Of a stretch of DNA of 64,000 nt, positions 35,589-42,958 are shown piece after piece. The position numbers were made by a program, and so were the translations under genes. Origin of the DNA: Chitinophaga rhizosphaerae (GTDB lineage Bacteria > Bacteroidota > Bacteroidia > Chitinophagales > Chitinophagaceae); assembly GCF_003958645.1 (NCBI RefSeq), contig NZ_RXLO01000001.1, positions 310,001 through 374,000 on the forward strand, given 5' to 3'. The notes below the pieces were generated by a model. That model was not told the origin of the DNA. It saw only the letters and a program-made list of their open reading frames with translations, and made no database searches. How positions within the stretch are numbered: the stretch's first letter is position 1; each line of letters starts with the position of its first letter.

Positions 35589-36038
35589 ATGAACCTCCTG
35601 CAACGTATAGAACGTTGGGGTGATAACCATCATCCCAAATGGGTGGACGGTTTGCGGATCCTGCTGGGATTGTTCCTCATGTGGAAGGGTATCCAGTTCG
35701 TCGATAACATCGACCTGCTGAAATCCCGCATCGCGGAACAGCCATTTTTGACCGCGGTATCGTTCTGGCTGGCTCACTACATCGTTTTTGCCCACACCGT
35801 AGGCGGACTGTTCATCGCACTGGGCCTGCTTACCCGGGTAGGCGTCATCGCCAACCTCCCGGTACTCATCGGCGCGGTCTTTTTCATCAATTCTTCCACC
35901 AATCTTTTCAGCGTGTATCCCGAAATGAGCCTCTCCGTTGTAGTGCTGGTCGGGCTGTTGTTCTTCCTTGTGGAAGGCAGCGGCAGGGTTTCGGTGGACG
36001 AATATATGCGAACGCACCCGGAGAAAAGCGCCGCCTGA
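35589..36038 (+). CDS. DoxX family membrane protein
   Basis: A 149-residue protein with four hydrophobic segments (LRILLGLFLMWKGIQFV, WLAHYIVFAHTVGGLFIALGLL, ANLPVLIGAVFFI, LSVVVLVGLLFFLVE) in the DoxX/SURF4-like pattern. DoxX proteins are membrane partners in several redox systems; the role here is unknown. The start MNLLQRIERWGDNHHPKWVDG is typical of Bacteroidota members. Confidence 0.85.
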   Translation: MNLLQRIERWGDNHHPKWVDGLRILLGLFLMWKGIQFVDNIDLLKSRIAEQPFLTAVSFWLAHYIVFAHTVGGLFIALGLLTRVGVIANLPVLIGAVFFINSSTNLFSVYPEMSLSVVVLVGLLFFLVEGSGRVSVDEYMRTHPEKSAA

Positions 36039-36060
36039 TTGCAGTAACCGCACCTTTGCT

Positions 36061-36068
36061 TAATTTTG
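36061..36068 (+). promoter_or_regulatory. -7 promoter box of Smr gene
   Basis: TAATTTTG fully matches TAnnTTTG and ends 6 nt before the ATG at 36075, implying a very short or absent 5' leader. Confidence 0.5.
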
Positions 36069-36074
36069 CCTGCT

Positions 36075-37094
36075 ATGAAATATACAGTAGGCGACAAGAT
36101 ACTATTGCTCCATTCCAAGGAAGAAGGGACTGTGCTGGATATCATCAACGATAAAATGGTGCTCGTTGAGGTAGGCGGCACCAAATTCCCCGTGTACCTC
36201 GACCAGATCGATTTCCCCTATTTCCACCGCTTCACCCAAAAGCAGGCCCCGCTGCCGCCCAAGCGGACGCCGGGAGAAGAAATCAAACGGGAGAAGCCCC
36301 AGCCGAAGGTCAATAAGCCGGAGAGAGGCGTTTTCCTCACCATGCTGCCCGTCTGGAGCCACGACGGGTGGGATGATGTCGTGGACACCCTCAAATTCCA
36401 CCTCCTCAATGAAACCAACCGCGCCTACACCTATCGTTTCGAGATCTGGCTGAACAACACGCTGTTCCTCGAACTGAAACAGGAAGTCCCTGCGCAGCAA
36501 CATATCTACCTGGCCGACCTCAATTTCGACCAGCTCAACGATAAAGCCCGTTTCGAGTTCAAATTCCAGCCGAAGGAAGCCGACCTGACGCTGGCCCCTG
36601 AATTGGCGAAAACCTGGAAAATCAAGGCGAAACAGCTCTTCCAGCAGCTGGAGAAAGTGCGGGAGGAAGGAAAAGCGACCATCGAGTACGAATTGTTCAT
36701 CAAATACCCGCCGCGCCAGGAAACCGACTCGTTCGGGTTCACCCCGCAGGAAAAGAAGAAACTCAACACCCTGACCGATGTCCGCCAGCTCAAGTCGCCG
36801 GAACGGCTGGACGCGCGCTATGAAATCGATCTCCACATCGACCGCCTGGCCGATAACTGGCGCGATCTCAAGCCCCTGGAAATCCTGGCCATCCAGCTCA
36901 ACGAGTTCCAGCATTACCTGGACCTGGCGATTTCCCAGCGGTTGCACAGCATGATCATCATCCACGGCGTGGGAACCGGAAAGCTCCGCGATGAGCTGCA
37001 CGACATCCTGAAAACCATTCCGGAAGTGAAATTTTTCGTGAATCAGTACCATCCTTTCTACGGTTACGGGGCAACAGAGATATTTTTTAAGTAA
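36075..37094 (+). CDS. DUF2027 and Smr domain protein
   Basis: A 339-residue protein. The first ~60 residues are a small beta-barrel-like domain (YTVGDKILLLHSKEEGTVLDII, close to the Tudor-like start of DUF2027), then a Pro/Lys-rich linker, a middle beta domain, and a C-terminal Smr domain (~250-339) with the motifs DLHID and IIHGVGTGKLRDEL. Smr domains, as in MutS2, cut DNA or RNA, or rescue collided ribosomes. There is no MutS ATPase part here. A TTG at 36066 is in frame but overlaps the promoter box, so the ATG at 36075 is preferred. rnpB starts 16 nt after the stop. Confidence 0.87.
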   Translation: MKYTVGDKILLLHSKEEGTVLDIINDKMVLVEVGGTKFPVYLDQIDFPYFHRFTQKQAPLPPKRTPGEEIKREKPQPKVNKPERGVFLTMLPVWSHDGWDDVVDTLKFHLLNETNRAYTYRFEIWLNNTLFLELKQEVPAQQHIYLADLNFDQLNDKARFEFKFQPKEADLTLAPELAKTWKIKAKQLFQQLEKVREEGKATIEYELFIKYPPRQETDSFGFTPQEKKKLNTLTDVRQLKSPERLDARYEIDLHIDRLADNWRDLKPLEILAIQLNEFQHYLDLAISQRLHSMIIIHGVGTGKLRDELHDILKTIPEVKFFVNQYHPFYGYGATEIFFK

Positions 37095-37099
37095 TTTCG
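37092..37099 (+). promoter_or_regulatory. Near-consensus -7 box of rnpB
   Basis: TAATTTCG (7 of 8 to TAnnTTTG, allowing the two free positions) overlaps the stop codon of the Smr gene and sits 12 nt before the first paired base of RNase P RNA. Confidence 0.4.
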
Positions 37100-37110
37100 C
37101 AGCTCGTTTT

Positions 37111-37493
37111 TACGTCACCCGGCGCAGTGGTGCTGCCGTTCCTGCTTTATGCAGGGAAGGAAAGTCCGGACAGCGCAGGGCAACGCACCACCTAACGGGT
37201 GGGGCGCCCGGAAACGGGCGTACAGAAAGTGCCACAGAGAATAACTGCCACGGAGCGATCCGGGGCGAGGGTGAAAACGTGGGGTAAGAGCCCACGCTGG
37301 TTGCGGGCAACCGTTATCAGGGGTAAACCTTGCGTGCTGAAATGCCATGTATACGGTCGATTGAAGGCGGCCCGCCTGATGACCGAGGGTAGGCAGATAC
37401 AGGCGCACCGTGAAGTGCGTCGCAGATAAATGGCAGCAACGTTTGCTTCGGCAGGCGTACAGAATCCGGCTTACAAGCTCGCCGGGTGACGTA
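37111..37493 (+). ncRNA. rnpB: RNase P RNA (bacterial type A)
   Basis: The catalytic RNA that trims tRNA 5' ends. The hallmark 5' core ggaaggaaagtccgga is at 37156-37171 and the matching 3' core agaatccggcttacaag at 37461-37477. The ends form a perfect 13-bp P1 stem: tacgtcacccggc (37111-37123) with gccgggtgacgta (37481-37493). The 383-nt length is normal. Between the cores are many local stems, for instance the cgcccgg / aaacgggcg region. The exact 5' end is set from the P1 stem, so a few bases of error are possible. Its 3' terminator (37501-37540) is shared with the convergent subtilase gene. Confidence 0.95.
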
Positions 37494-37500
37494 AATACGA

Positions 37501-37540
37501 AAAAAAACCGGGCGCATCCGATAGGGTGCGCCCGGTTTCT
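37501..37540. terminator. Bidirectional terminator between rnpB and subtilase gene
   Basis: A 12-bp stem aaaccgggcgca / tgcgcccggttt with A-tract to the left and T-rich tail to the right; it can end rnpB rightward and the subtilase gene leftward. Confidence 0.85.
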
Positions 37541-37559
37541 GTTTATACGTGTCCGTGAA

Positions 37560-39233
37560 TCAATCCTTTTTCAGGTTCATTCTGGCTTTGTTCTTTTTGG
37601 CATTCTCGCCTTTGGTTTTCGCCGCCAGCTTGATGGCCTCGTAAGCGTTCACCATGCCGCCGGATTTGGAGAGCTCGGAGAATTCAACTTCTTCGTCTTT
37701 GGCGCCCGGTTTGTTCACTTTTTCGGCACCGGGAAGGGGCGTAGCCGATTTCTCGATGATCTGCTTCAACTGGCGCGCGCTCAGGTCGGGGTAGTACGAC
37801 AGGATCATCGCCGCCAGGCCGGCTACAACGGGCGAAGCCATGCTCGTACCGCTGGCACTGCCGTATTTATCGCCGCCTGGAACGGTGGAATAGATCTGCA
37901 CGCCGGGGGCGAACACATCCACTTCCTTCTTGCCGTAGTTGCTGAAACCCGCGATCTTGCTGCCTACGCGGCCGTTGGAAGAAGCGCCCACGGTAATCAT
38001 GTTATCTGCTTCCTTGCCGTCTTCGAAAGTATCTTTGGGAAAGTTCTCGGTCTGATCGTTGTTGGCCCCGTCGTTACCTGCGGCATGTACCAGCAGTACG
38101 CCTTTTTCCTGCGCGTAGCGGATGGCGTCGTCTACCCATTGTTTCTGGGGAGAAAAGCCTTTGCCGAAGCTCATGTTGATGACTTGCGCGCCGTTGTCTA
38201 CCGCATAACGGATACCCAGCGCCACGTCCTTATCGCGCTCGTCGCCCTCGGGCACTACTTTCACGGTCATGATGCGCACATTATCGGCCACACCGTCCAT
38301 GCCCACGCCATTGCCGCGCGCCGCACCGATGATGCCGGAAACGTGCGTGCCGTGGAATGCGAACTGGCCCATTACATCGGCGTTGCCGTAGTAGCGGTCG
38401 TTGATGTCGTTGATATTGTCGCCCACGATGATGGTGCGTTTATCCACCGGTTCGGCCCCGGTTACTTCGGCTTTCTTTTTCAGTTCCTTGATGTATTCTC
38501 CCAGGTCGTTTTTGAGGGCCTGGTAGGTCATTCCTTCTTCACCGGTGCTGCCGAGCAGGCGCAGGGCGAATCCACGGGCGAACATGACGTCGGAATCCGT
38601 GGAACGGAGGGTATCGAGCTGTTCTTTGGTGAAGTCGTTGGTTTTGAGGAATTCTGTGAGGACGCTCTCGCATTTCAGGAGGTTTTCCTGCACTTTGAGC
38701 ATCATTTTGTAATCCGTTTTGGCCTGCGTGGAAGGTTTCTGGCTGCGGTCTTTCAGGCGCGTCCAGTAAGCATATTCCTTCGAGTCGGGCTTCAGGGCGG
38801 AGTCCGGGTTGCCGTAGAGGCGGCGGTAGCGGTAGAATTCGCGGGTGGCCTCGTCGGAATCTTCTTTTACGGAAGATCCGTCTTTGGCGCCGAGGAAATT
38901 CCATCCGTAGATATCGTCTACATATCCGTTGCCGTCGTCGTCGATATTGTTACCGGGGATTTCGTTGGGGTTTTTCCAGAGAATGGGACGAAGGTCTTCG
39001 TGCGTGGTATCCACACCGGAATCGATCACGGCTACGATCACCGTTTTCCCGGTCTTGCCTTGCAACAGTTCGCGGTATGCCTTTTCGACACCGATCCCGT
39101 ACACGCTGTCTGTTCCGTAACTCAGCAACTGCCAGTTTTGGGGAACGGACGGCCTGGATTGTCCGTATCCTTCAGAAGTAATCAACATGGCTACACTTGC
39201 TCCAACGGCCAGGGCTCTGCAGATGCTATTCAT
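37560..39233 (-). CDS. Secreted subtilisin-like serine peptidase (S8) with large insert
   Basis: A 557-residue exported protease. The signal segment is ALAVGASVAMLITSEGYGQ. Catalytic residues are Asp71 (AVIDSGVD), His294 (FHGTHVSG) and Ser464 (GTSMASP), with the oxyanion Asn in HAAGNDG. The Asp-His distance of about 220 residues is far above the ~30 in plain subtilisins; the extra ~190 residues are charged, probably helical (YRYRRLYGNPDSAL, KMMLKVQENLLK). No T9SS tail is present; the end is a Lys-rich segment. I start at 39233 because that ATG gives the signal peptide; 39266 is also possible. It may process envelope proteins; the substrate is unknown. Confidence 0.9.
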   Translation of the reverse strand: MNSICRALAVGASVAMLITSEGYGQSRPSVPQNWQLLSYGTDSVYGIGVEKAYRELLQGKTGKTVIVAVIDSGVDTTHEDLRPILWKNPNEIPGNNIDDDGNGYVDDIYGWNFLGAKDGSSVKEDSDEATREFYRYRRLYGNPDSALKPDSKEYAYWTRLKDRSQKPSTQAKTDYKMMLKVQENLLKCESVLTEFLKTNDFTKEQLDTLRSTDSDVMFARGFALRLLGSTGEEGMTYQALKNDLGEYIKELKKKAEVTGAEPVDKRTIIVGDNINDINDRYYGNADVMGQFAFHGTHVSGIIGAARGNGVGMDGVADNVRIMTVKVVPEGDERDKDVALGIRYAVDNGAQVINMSFGKGFSPQKQWVDDAIRYAQEKGVLLVHAAGNDGANNDQTENFPKDTFEDGKEADNMITVGASSNGRVGSKIAGFSNYGKKEVDVFAPGVQIYSTVPGGDKYGSASGTSMASPVVAGLAAMILSYYPDLSARQLKQIIEKSATPLPGAEKVNKPGAKDEEVEFSELSKSGGMVNAYEAIKLAAKTKGENAKKNKARMNLKKD

Positions 39234-39595
39234 TGTTATGTTCAAATTTTCCAGATTGTTTTGCAATTCAGGTACCGCAATTAGTTAAAGATATGGTAAA
39301 TGCGTTACAACAGTTACCGGGATGTGGTGAGTGGCTTGGCGGGCGGACTATTGGTCTGTAATCCAACTAGGCAACTATGCCCTTCCGGCTTATCCAGCCA
39401 TTCCGATTCGCCCCTCCAATTGCCCCTTTGATCACATACCGCTGGTACCCGCCGGACAGATTGTTTAATTTTACCATATCGGTATAAAAGCCGCAAAGAT
39501 TCTCTTTTTCACTGGATTCCCGGAGCGGTTTAACATTTCCTTCACGAAATCACAAACATCTATGTAAAGTTTTTTCATAAACCAAATCTTCCGCC
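39234..39595. other. Intergenic stretch with no recognised feature
   Basis: About 360 nt between the divergent subtilase and phosphatase-like genes. It must hold both promoters, but I find no full TAnnTTTG match. Short stems such as ggcttatccagcc (39388-39400) occur, but no tRNA or other RNA fold is convincing. Confidence 0.4.
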
Positions 39596-40117
39596 ATGAT
39601 TAAAACCATTCTGATGACGCTGGCACTATGGGCCAGCCCGCCCGATCAGGGCACTGTCCGTACGCCTACCACGGTCATTTTCGTGAACTGCGCCGAACAG
39701 GAACGGGGGCAGCTTACCACTACAGGCCGCGACCAGGCCGGCCTGCTGGTCAATTTCCTGGAAAATGAGACGATCAGCGCGGTATATGCGCCGTACACTC
39801 CCTGCCTTGTGGAAACCGTCAAACCGCTGGCGGCGTCGAAAGGGCAGGAGGTGACCTATTTCCGGGACGCCTGCGATGATGACGCGCCCGTCATGGAGCA
39901 CATCCTGGACGTGATGCTGGAGAAAAATGCCGGCAAAACGATCGTGGTATGCGCCAAAGCGGCTAGTATCGAAAAAATGTCGAAAATGCTCGGAATAAAG
40001 AAAAAATCGCTGAAACCCAATACAGGCGCGTTTGGAGAGGTGTTGATCGTCAATATTTTATATAAAGGTGAAGCGGTAGCACAAAAGTTGAATATGAATT
40101 TTCAAAAAAAAGTGTAA
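39596..40117 (+). CDS. Degenerate histidine-phosphatase-like secreted protein
   Basis: A 173-residue protein with a short hydrophobic start (MIKTILMTLALWAS) that may be a signal peptide. The order of segments follows the histidine phosphatase (phosphoglycerate mutase) fold: TTVIFVNCAEQ (25-35) where active members have a strand ending in RHAE, then LTTTGRDQAGLLVNFL, VYAPYTPCLVETVKPLA where active members have an Arg-rich SPYxRxxQTA, and KTIVVCAKAAS where they have GHSxT. Thus the Arg-His pair is Asn31-Cys32 and the second His is absent. Catalysis of the usual kind looks impossible. The likely role is binding or regulation, and this reading is an inference from motif order. Confidence 0.6.
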   Translation: MIKTILMTLALWASPPDQGTVRTPTTVIFVNCAEQERGQLTTTGRDQAGLLVNFLENETISAVYAPYTPCLVETVKPLAASKGQEVTYFRDACDDDAPVMEHILDVMLEKNAGKTIVVCAKAASIEKMSKMLGIKKKSLKPNTGAFGEVLIVNILYKGEAVAQKLNMNFQKKV

Positions 40118-40194
40118 TATTTGGTTCAGAGAGTGCGCAGCTTGCACCCTGCAACTCGCACTTTCTCATAAGCATGGTTTCCGTTTAACGAAAA

Positions 40195-40216
40195 AGCGGG
40201 GTTCTCCAACCCCGCT
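40195..40216 (-). terminator. Hairpin with leftward T-tail
   Basis: Perfect 9-bp stem agcggggtt / aaccccgct, loop ctcc. The A-tract at 40190-40195 gives a T-tail to leftward transcripts, so it may back up the ALDH7 terminator. Confidence 0.6.
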
Positions 40217-40360
40217 ATTCTCTTGCCCGTCACACCTTTTTTTCGTGTTTCCCTCACACCTTTTTTCGCCTGGATGCCGGGCTGAAGAACGTTATAGCAA
40301 TTTCTGCCGGCATTCCGACTCAATATGCTCATTTGAAACATGTCTGCAACAAAATGCATT

Positions 40361-40395
40361 AAAAAATCCCTCCAGGCCAGGGCCCGGAGGGATGC
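40361..40395 (-). terminator. Intrinsic terminator for ALDH7 gene
   Basis: Stem atccctcc / ggagggat with an inner ggcc-ag-ggcc stem, and six A at 40361-40366 giving a T-tail leftward, 24 nt past the ALDH7 stop. Confidence 0.8.
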
Positions 40396-40418
40396 GTATG
40401 TTTACCCGTAACGGGAGA

Positions 40419-41945
40419 TCAGAAATCGAATTTGATCCCCTGTGCCAGCGGCAGTTTCGTGCTGTAGTTGATGGTGTTGGTCTGCCGGCGCATGTAAGCC
40501 TTCCAGGCGTCGGAACCGCTTTCCCGGCCGCCGCCCGTCTCTTTTTCGCCACCGAAAGCGCCGCCGATCTCCGCACCGCTCGTACCGATGTTGACATTGG
40601 CGATGCCGCAGTCGGAACCCGCCTGAGAAAGGAATAGCTCCGCTTCCCGGAGGTTCAGCGTCATGATGGCCGATGAAAGCCCCTGTGGCACACCGTTCTG
40701 CAGCGCGATGGCCTCGTCCAGCTCCGAGAATTTGATGAGGTAAAGAATGGGCGCGAACGTTTCGTGCTGCACGATCTGGTATTCGTTCTTCACCTCGGCG
40801 ATGGCGGGTTTAACGTAACATCCCGATTCATAACCGGCCCCTTCGAGCACGCCGCCTTCCACCACGAATTTGCCGCCTTCCTTTTTGCAGGCTTCGATGG
40901 CTTTCTCGTAAGCCTGAACGGCGTCTTTGTCGATCAACGGGCCCACGTGATTGTGCTCGTCTAGCGGATTACCGATGCGCAGTTGCCTGTAAGCGTTCAC
41001 CAGCTTGGTTTTGAAGGCCTCATACACGCTGTCGTGGATGATGAGCCGGCGGGTGGAGGTACAACGTTGCCCTGCCGTGCCCACGGCGCCGAATACACAG
41101 CCTACGAGCGACATATCCAGGTCCGCGTCTTTGGAAATGATGATGGCGTTGTTGCCGCCCAATTCCAGCAGTGCCCGGCCCAACCTCGCGCCTACGGCCG
41201 CACCTACGGCCTTACCCATGCGGGTGGAACCGGTTGCGGAAACGAGGGGCACGCGCCCGTCGGCCGACATCCATTCGCCCACCTTGCGATCTCCCACCAC
41301 CAGGCAGGAAACGCCTTCAGGCACGCCATTGGCGGCAAACACCTTTGCGGCGATATGTTGGCAGGCAATGGCCGTGAGGGGCGTTTTTTCGGAAGGCTTC
41401 CAGATGCAGACGTCGCCGCAAACCCACGCGAGCATGGCGTTCCAGCTCCACACCGCTACCGGGAAGTTGAAGGCGGAAATAATACCTACGATGCCCAGGG
41501 GATGCCATTGTTCGTACATCCGGTGGCCAGGGCGCTCGGAGTGCATGGTCAGCCCGTGCAACTGGCGGCTGAGGCCCACCGCGAAATCGCAGATGTCGAT
41601 CATCTCCTGCACTTCGCCATATCCTTCCTGGAGGCTTTTGCCCATTTCGTAGGAAACGAGGCGGCCCAGGGCTTCCTTGTTGGCGCGCAGGGCTTCGCCT
41701 ACCTGCCGTACCACCTCGCCGCGGCGGGGCGCCGGCCACATGCGCCAGGCTTCATAGGCCGATTGGGCGGTTTTGATTACTTCGTCATAATTCTCCCGCG
41801 AAGCGCATGTCACGCTGGCGATCGATTTTCCGTCTACCGGCGAATGGGAGGTTATCTCCGTACCATTGGCTTTCAATATTTTGCTGCCGGTGGATACGCC
41901 GCTGTTACTGCCGGCGATACCGAATTGTTGCAGTATCTGCTCCAT
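40419..41945 (-). CDS. Aldehyde dehydrogenase family 7 (aminoadipate-semialdehyde type)
   Basis: A 508-residue NAD-dependent aldehyde dehydrogenase with general base Glu261 (ELGGNN) and nucleophile Cys295 (AGQRCTSTRR). The C-terminal block GGEKETGGGRESGSDAWKAY is the hallmark of ALDH7 (antiquitin, AmaB/PipB-like), which oxidises alpha-aminoadipate semialdehyde to 2-aminoadipate in lysine breakdown. The family also handles betaine aldehyde and other substrates, so the assignment is probable, not certain. A DUF1338 gene with a 2-oxoadipate oxygenase motif lies 1 kb away on the same strand, which supports lysine use. It is divergent from the YeeE gene. Confidence 0.9.
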   Translation of the reverse strand: MEQILQQFGIAGSNSGVSTGSKILKANGTEITSHSPVDGKSIASVTCASRENYDEVIKTAQSAYEAWRMWPAPRRGEVVRQVGEALRANKEALGRLVSYEMGKSLQEGYGEVQEMIDICDFAVGLSRQLHGLTMHSERPGHRMYEQWHPLGIVGIISAFNFPVAVWSWNAMLAWVCGDVCIWKPSEKTPLTAIACQHIAAKVFAANGVPEGVSCLVVGDRKVGEWMSADGRVPLVSATGSTRMGKAVGAAVGARLGRALLELGGNNAIIISKDADLDMSLVGCVFGAVGTAGQRCTSTRRLIIHDSVYEAFKTKLVNAYRQLRIGNPLDEHNHVGPLIDKDAVQAYEKAIEACKKEGGKFVVEGGVLEGAGYESGCYVKPAIAEVKNEYQIVQHETFAPILYLIKFSELDEAIALQNGVPQGLSSAIMTLNLREAELFLSQAGSDCGIANVNIGTSGAEIGGAFGGEKETGGGRESGSDAWKAYMRRQTNTINYSTKLPLAQGIKFDF

Positions 41946-41974
41946 CTTGCTTGTGTTTTTTGTAAATTTCGTTC

Positions 41975-42544
41975 ATGAACTTTTTAAAGTCTCCCTGGCC
42001 GTGGTACGTTGCCGGACCGCTCATCGGCCTGTCTGTTCCGCTGCTGATGCTGATCGGCAACAAGGCGCTGGGCATCTCGTCGTCGCTCCGGCACATCTGT
42101 GCGGCCTGTCTTCCCGGCAAAATTCCGTTTTTTCAGTATGACTGGAAAAAAGAAAGCTGGAATCTCTGGTTCGCCGGCGGTATTGCCCTGGGCGCCCTGC
42201 TGGTGCTGCTGTTTCTCGGCAACGGCGAGCCGGTGGCCCTGAACCCCTCCACCATTTCGGCCCTGAAGGCCAATGGGGTGCAGGAGTTCGATGAATTACT
42301 GCCTGGCGATATTTTCAATTGGGGCAATGCCTTTAACGGCATCGGCCTGCTGTTCTTCGTTGCCGGCGGCTTCCTCGTTGGTTTCGGTACCCGGTACGCC
42401 GGCGGTTGCACGTCCGGCCATTCCATCTACGGCATTTCCACCCTGCAATGGCCGTCGCTCGTAGCTACCATCTGCTTTATGGCCGGCGGCTTCGCGATGA
42501 CGCACCTCATTCTTCCACCTCTCATGCGCTGGCTGCTCTTATGA
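41975..42544 (+). CDS. YeeE/YedE family sulfur-compound transporter, first half
   Basis: A 189-residue membrane protein with about five helices and the signature GTRYAGGCTSGHSIYG (near residue 135), in which the conserved Cys takes part in thiosulfate or sulfur-group passage in YeeE. Other Cys occur in HICAACLPGK. It overlaps the next gene by 4 nt (ATGA). Together they look like a split YeeE, each half with one conserved Cys motif. Import of a sulfur compound is inferred from the family. Confidence 0.88.
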   Translation: MNFLKSPWPWYVAGPLIGLSVPLLMLIGNKALGISSSLRHICAACLPGKIPFFQYDWKKESWNLWFAGGIALGALLVLLFLGNGEPVALNPSTISALKANGVQEFDELLPGDIFNWGNAFNGIGLLFFVAGGFLVGFGTRYAGGCTSGHSIYGISTLQWPSLVATICFMAGGFAMTHLILPPLMRWLLL

Positions 42545-42951
42545 AAAACCTGAAATTCGGTATCGCCGGCATCCTTTTCGGCATTATCCTCGCCAAAGCG
42601 GAAGTTATTTCCTGGTTTCGTATCCAGGAGATGTTCCGGCTGGAATCCTTCCACATGTACGGCGTGATCGGCTCGGCGATCGCCACGGCCATGCTGGGCG
42701 TATTGCTCATCCGTACAATGGGCTGGCGCAGCATGAGCGGGGAGGAGATCGTTGTCCGGAAAAAGCCGTTCACAAAGGGCACCGTCATCGGCGGGCTGCT
42801 CTTCGGCCTGGGCTGGGCTGTTACCGGCGCCTGTCCGGGACCGATTTTCGCCCAGATCGGGAGCGGTTTTACCGTGGTGGTCATCACGCTGCTGAGCGCC
42901 ATTGCGGGCACCTGGGTGTACGGCAAACTGAAAGACCGCCTGCCGCACTGA
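42541..42951 (+). CDS. YeeE/YedE-like (DUF6691) membrane protein, second half
   Basis: A 136-residue protein with four hydrophobic segments and the motif LGWAVTGACPGPIFAQIG, the partner of the GGCTSGH motif in the upstream protein. The two-gene form is common in proteobacteria and Bacteroidota, often near sulfur or rhodanese genes; none is next to this pair. The ATG at 42541 overlaps the upstream stop, giving translational coupling. It converges on the DUF1338 gene with 7 nt between stops. Confidence 0.88.
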   Translation: MKNLKFGIAGILFGIILAKAEVISWFRIQEMFRLESFHMYGVIGSAIATAMLGVLLIRTMGWRSMSGEEIVVRKKPFTKGTVIGGLLFGLGWAVTGACPGPIFAQIGSGFTVVVITLLSAIAGTWVYGKLKDRLPH

Positions 42952-42958
42952 CCGCCCG

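Larger units (their letters stand above)
40118..40418. other. Intergenic stretch with two hairpins and a short direct repeat
   Basis: No gene is visible. It holds two hairpins (40195-40216 and 40361-40395) and two near-identical copies of tcacacctttttttcg at 40230-40245 and 40254-40268, spaced 24 nt apart. Confidence 0.5.

Noticed and set aside
37410..39284. A 624-codon plus-strand frame running from rnpB through the subtilase gene
   Set aside because: It crosses the RNase P RNA and a terminator, and the minus strand has a complete S8 protease.
39330..39420. A stretch with short stems that resembled a tRNA on the minus strand, ending in CCA
   Set aside because: No T-loop consensus, no proper anticodon arm and no matching acceptor stem.
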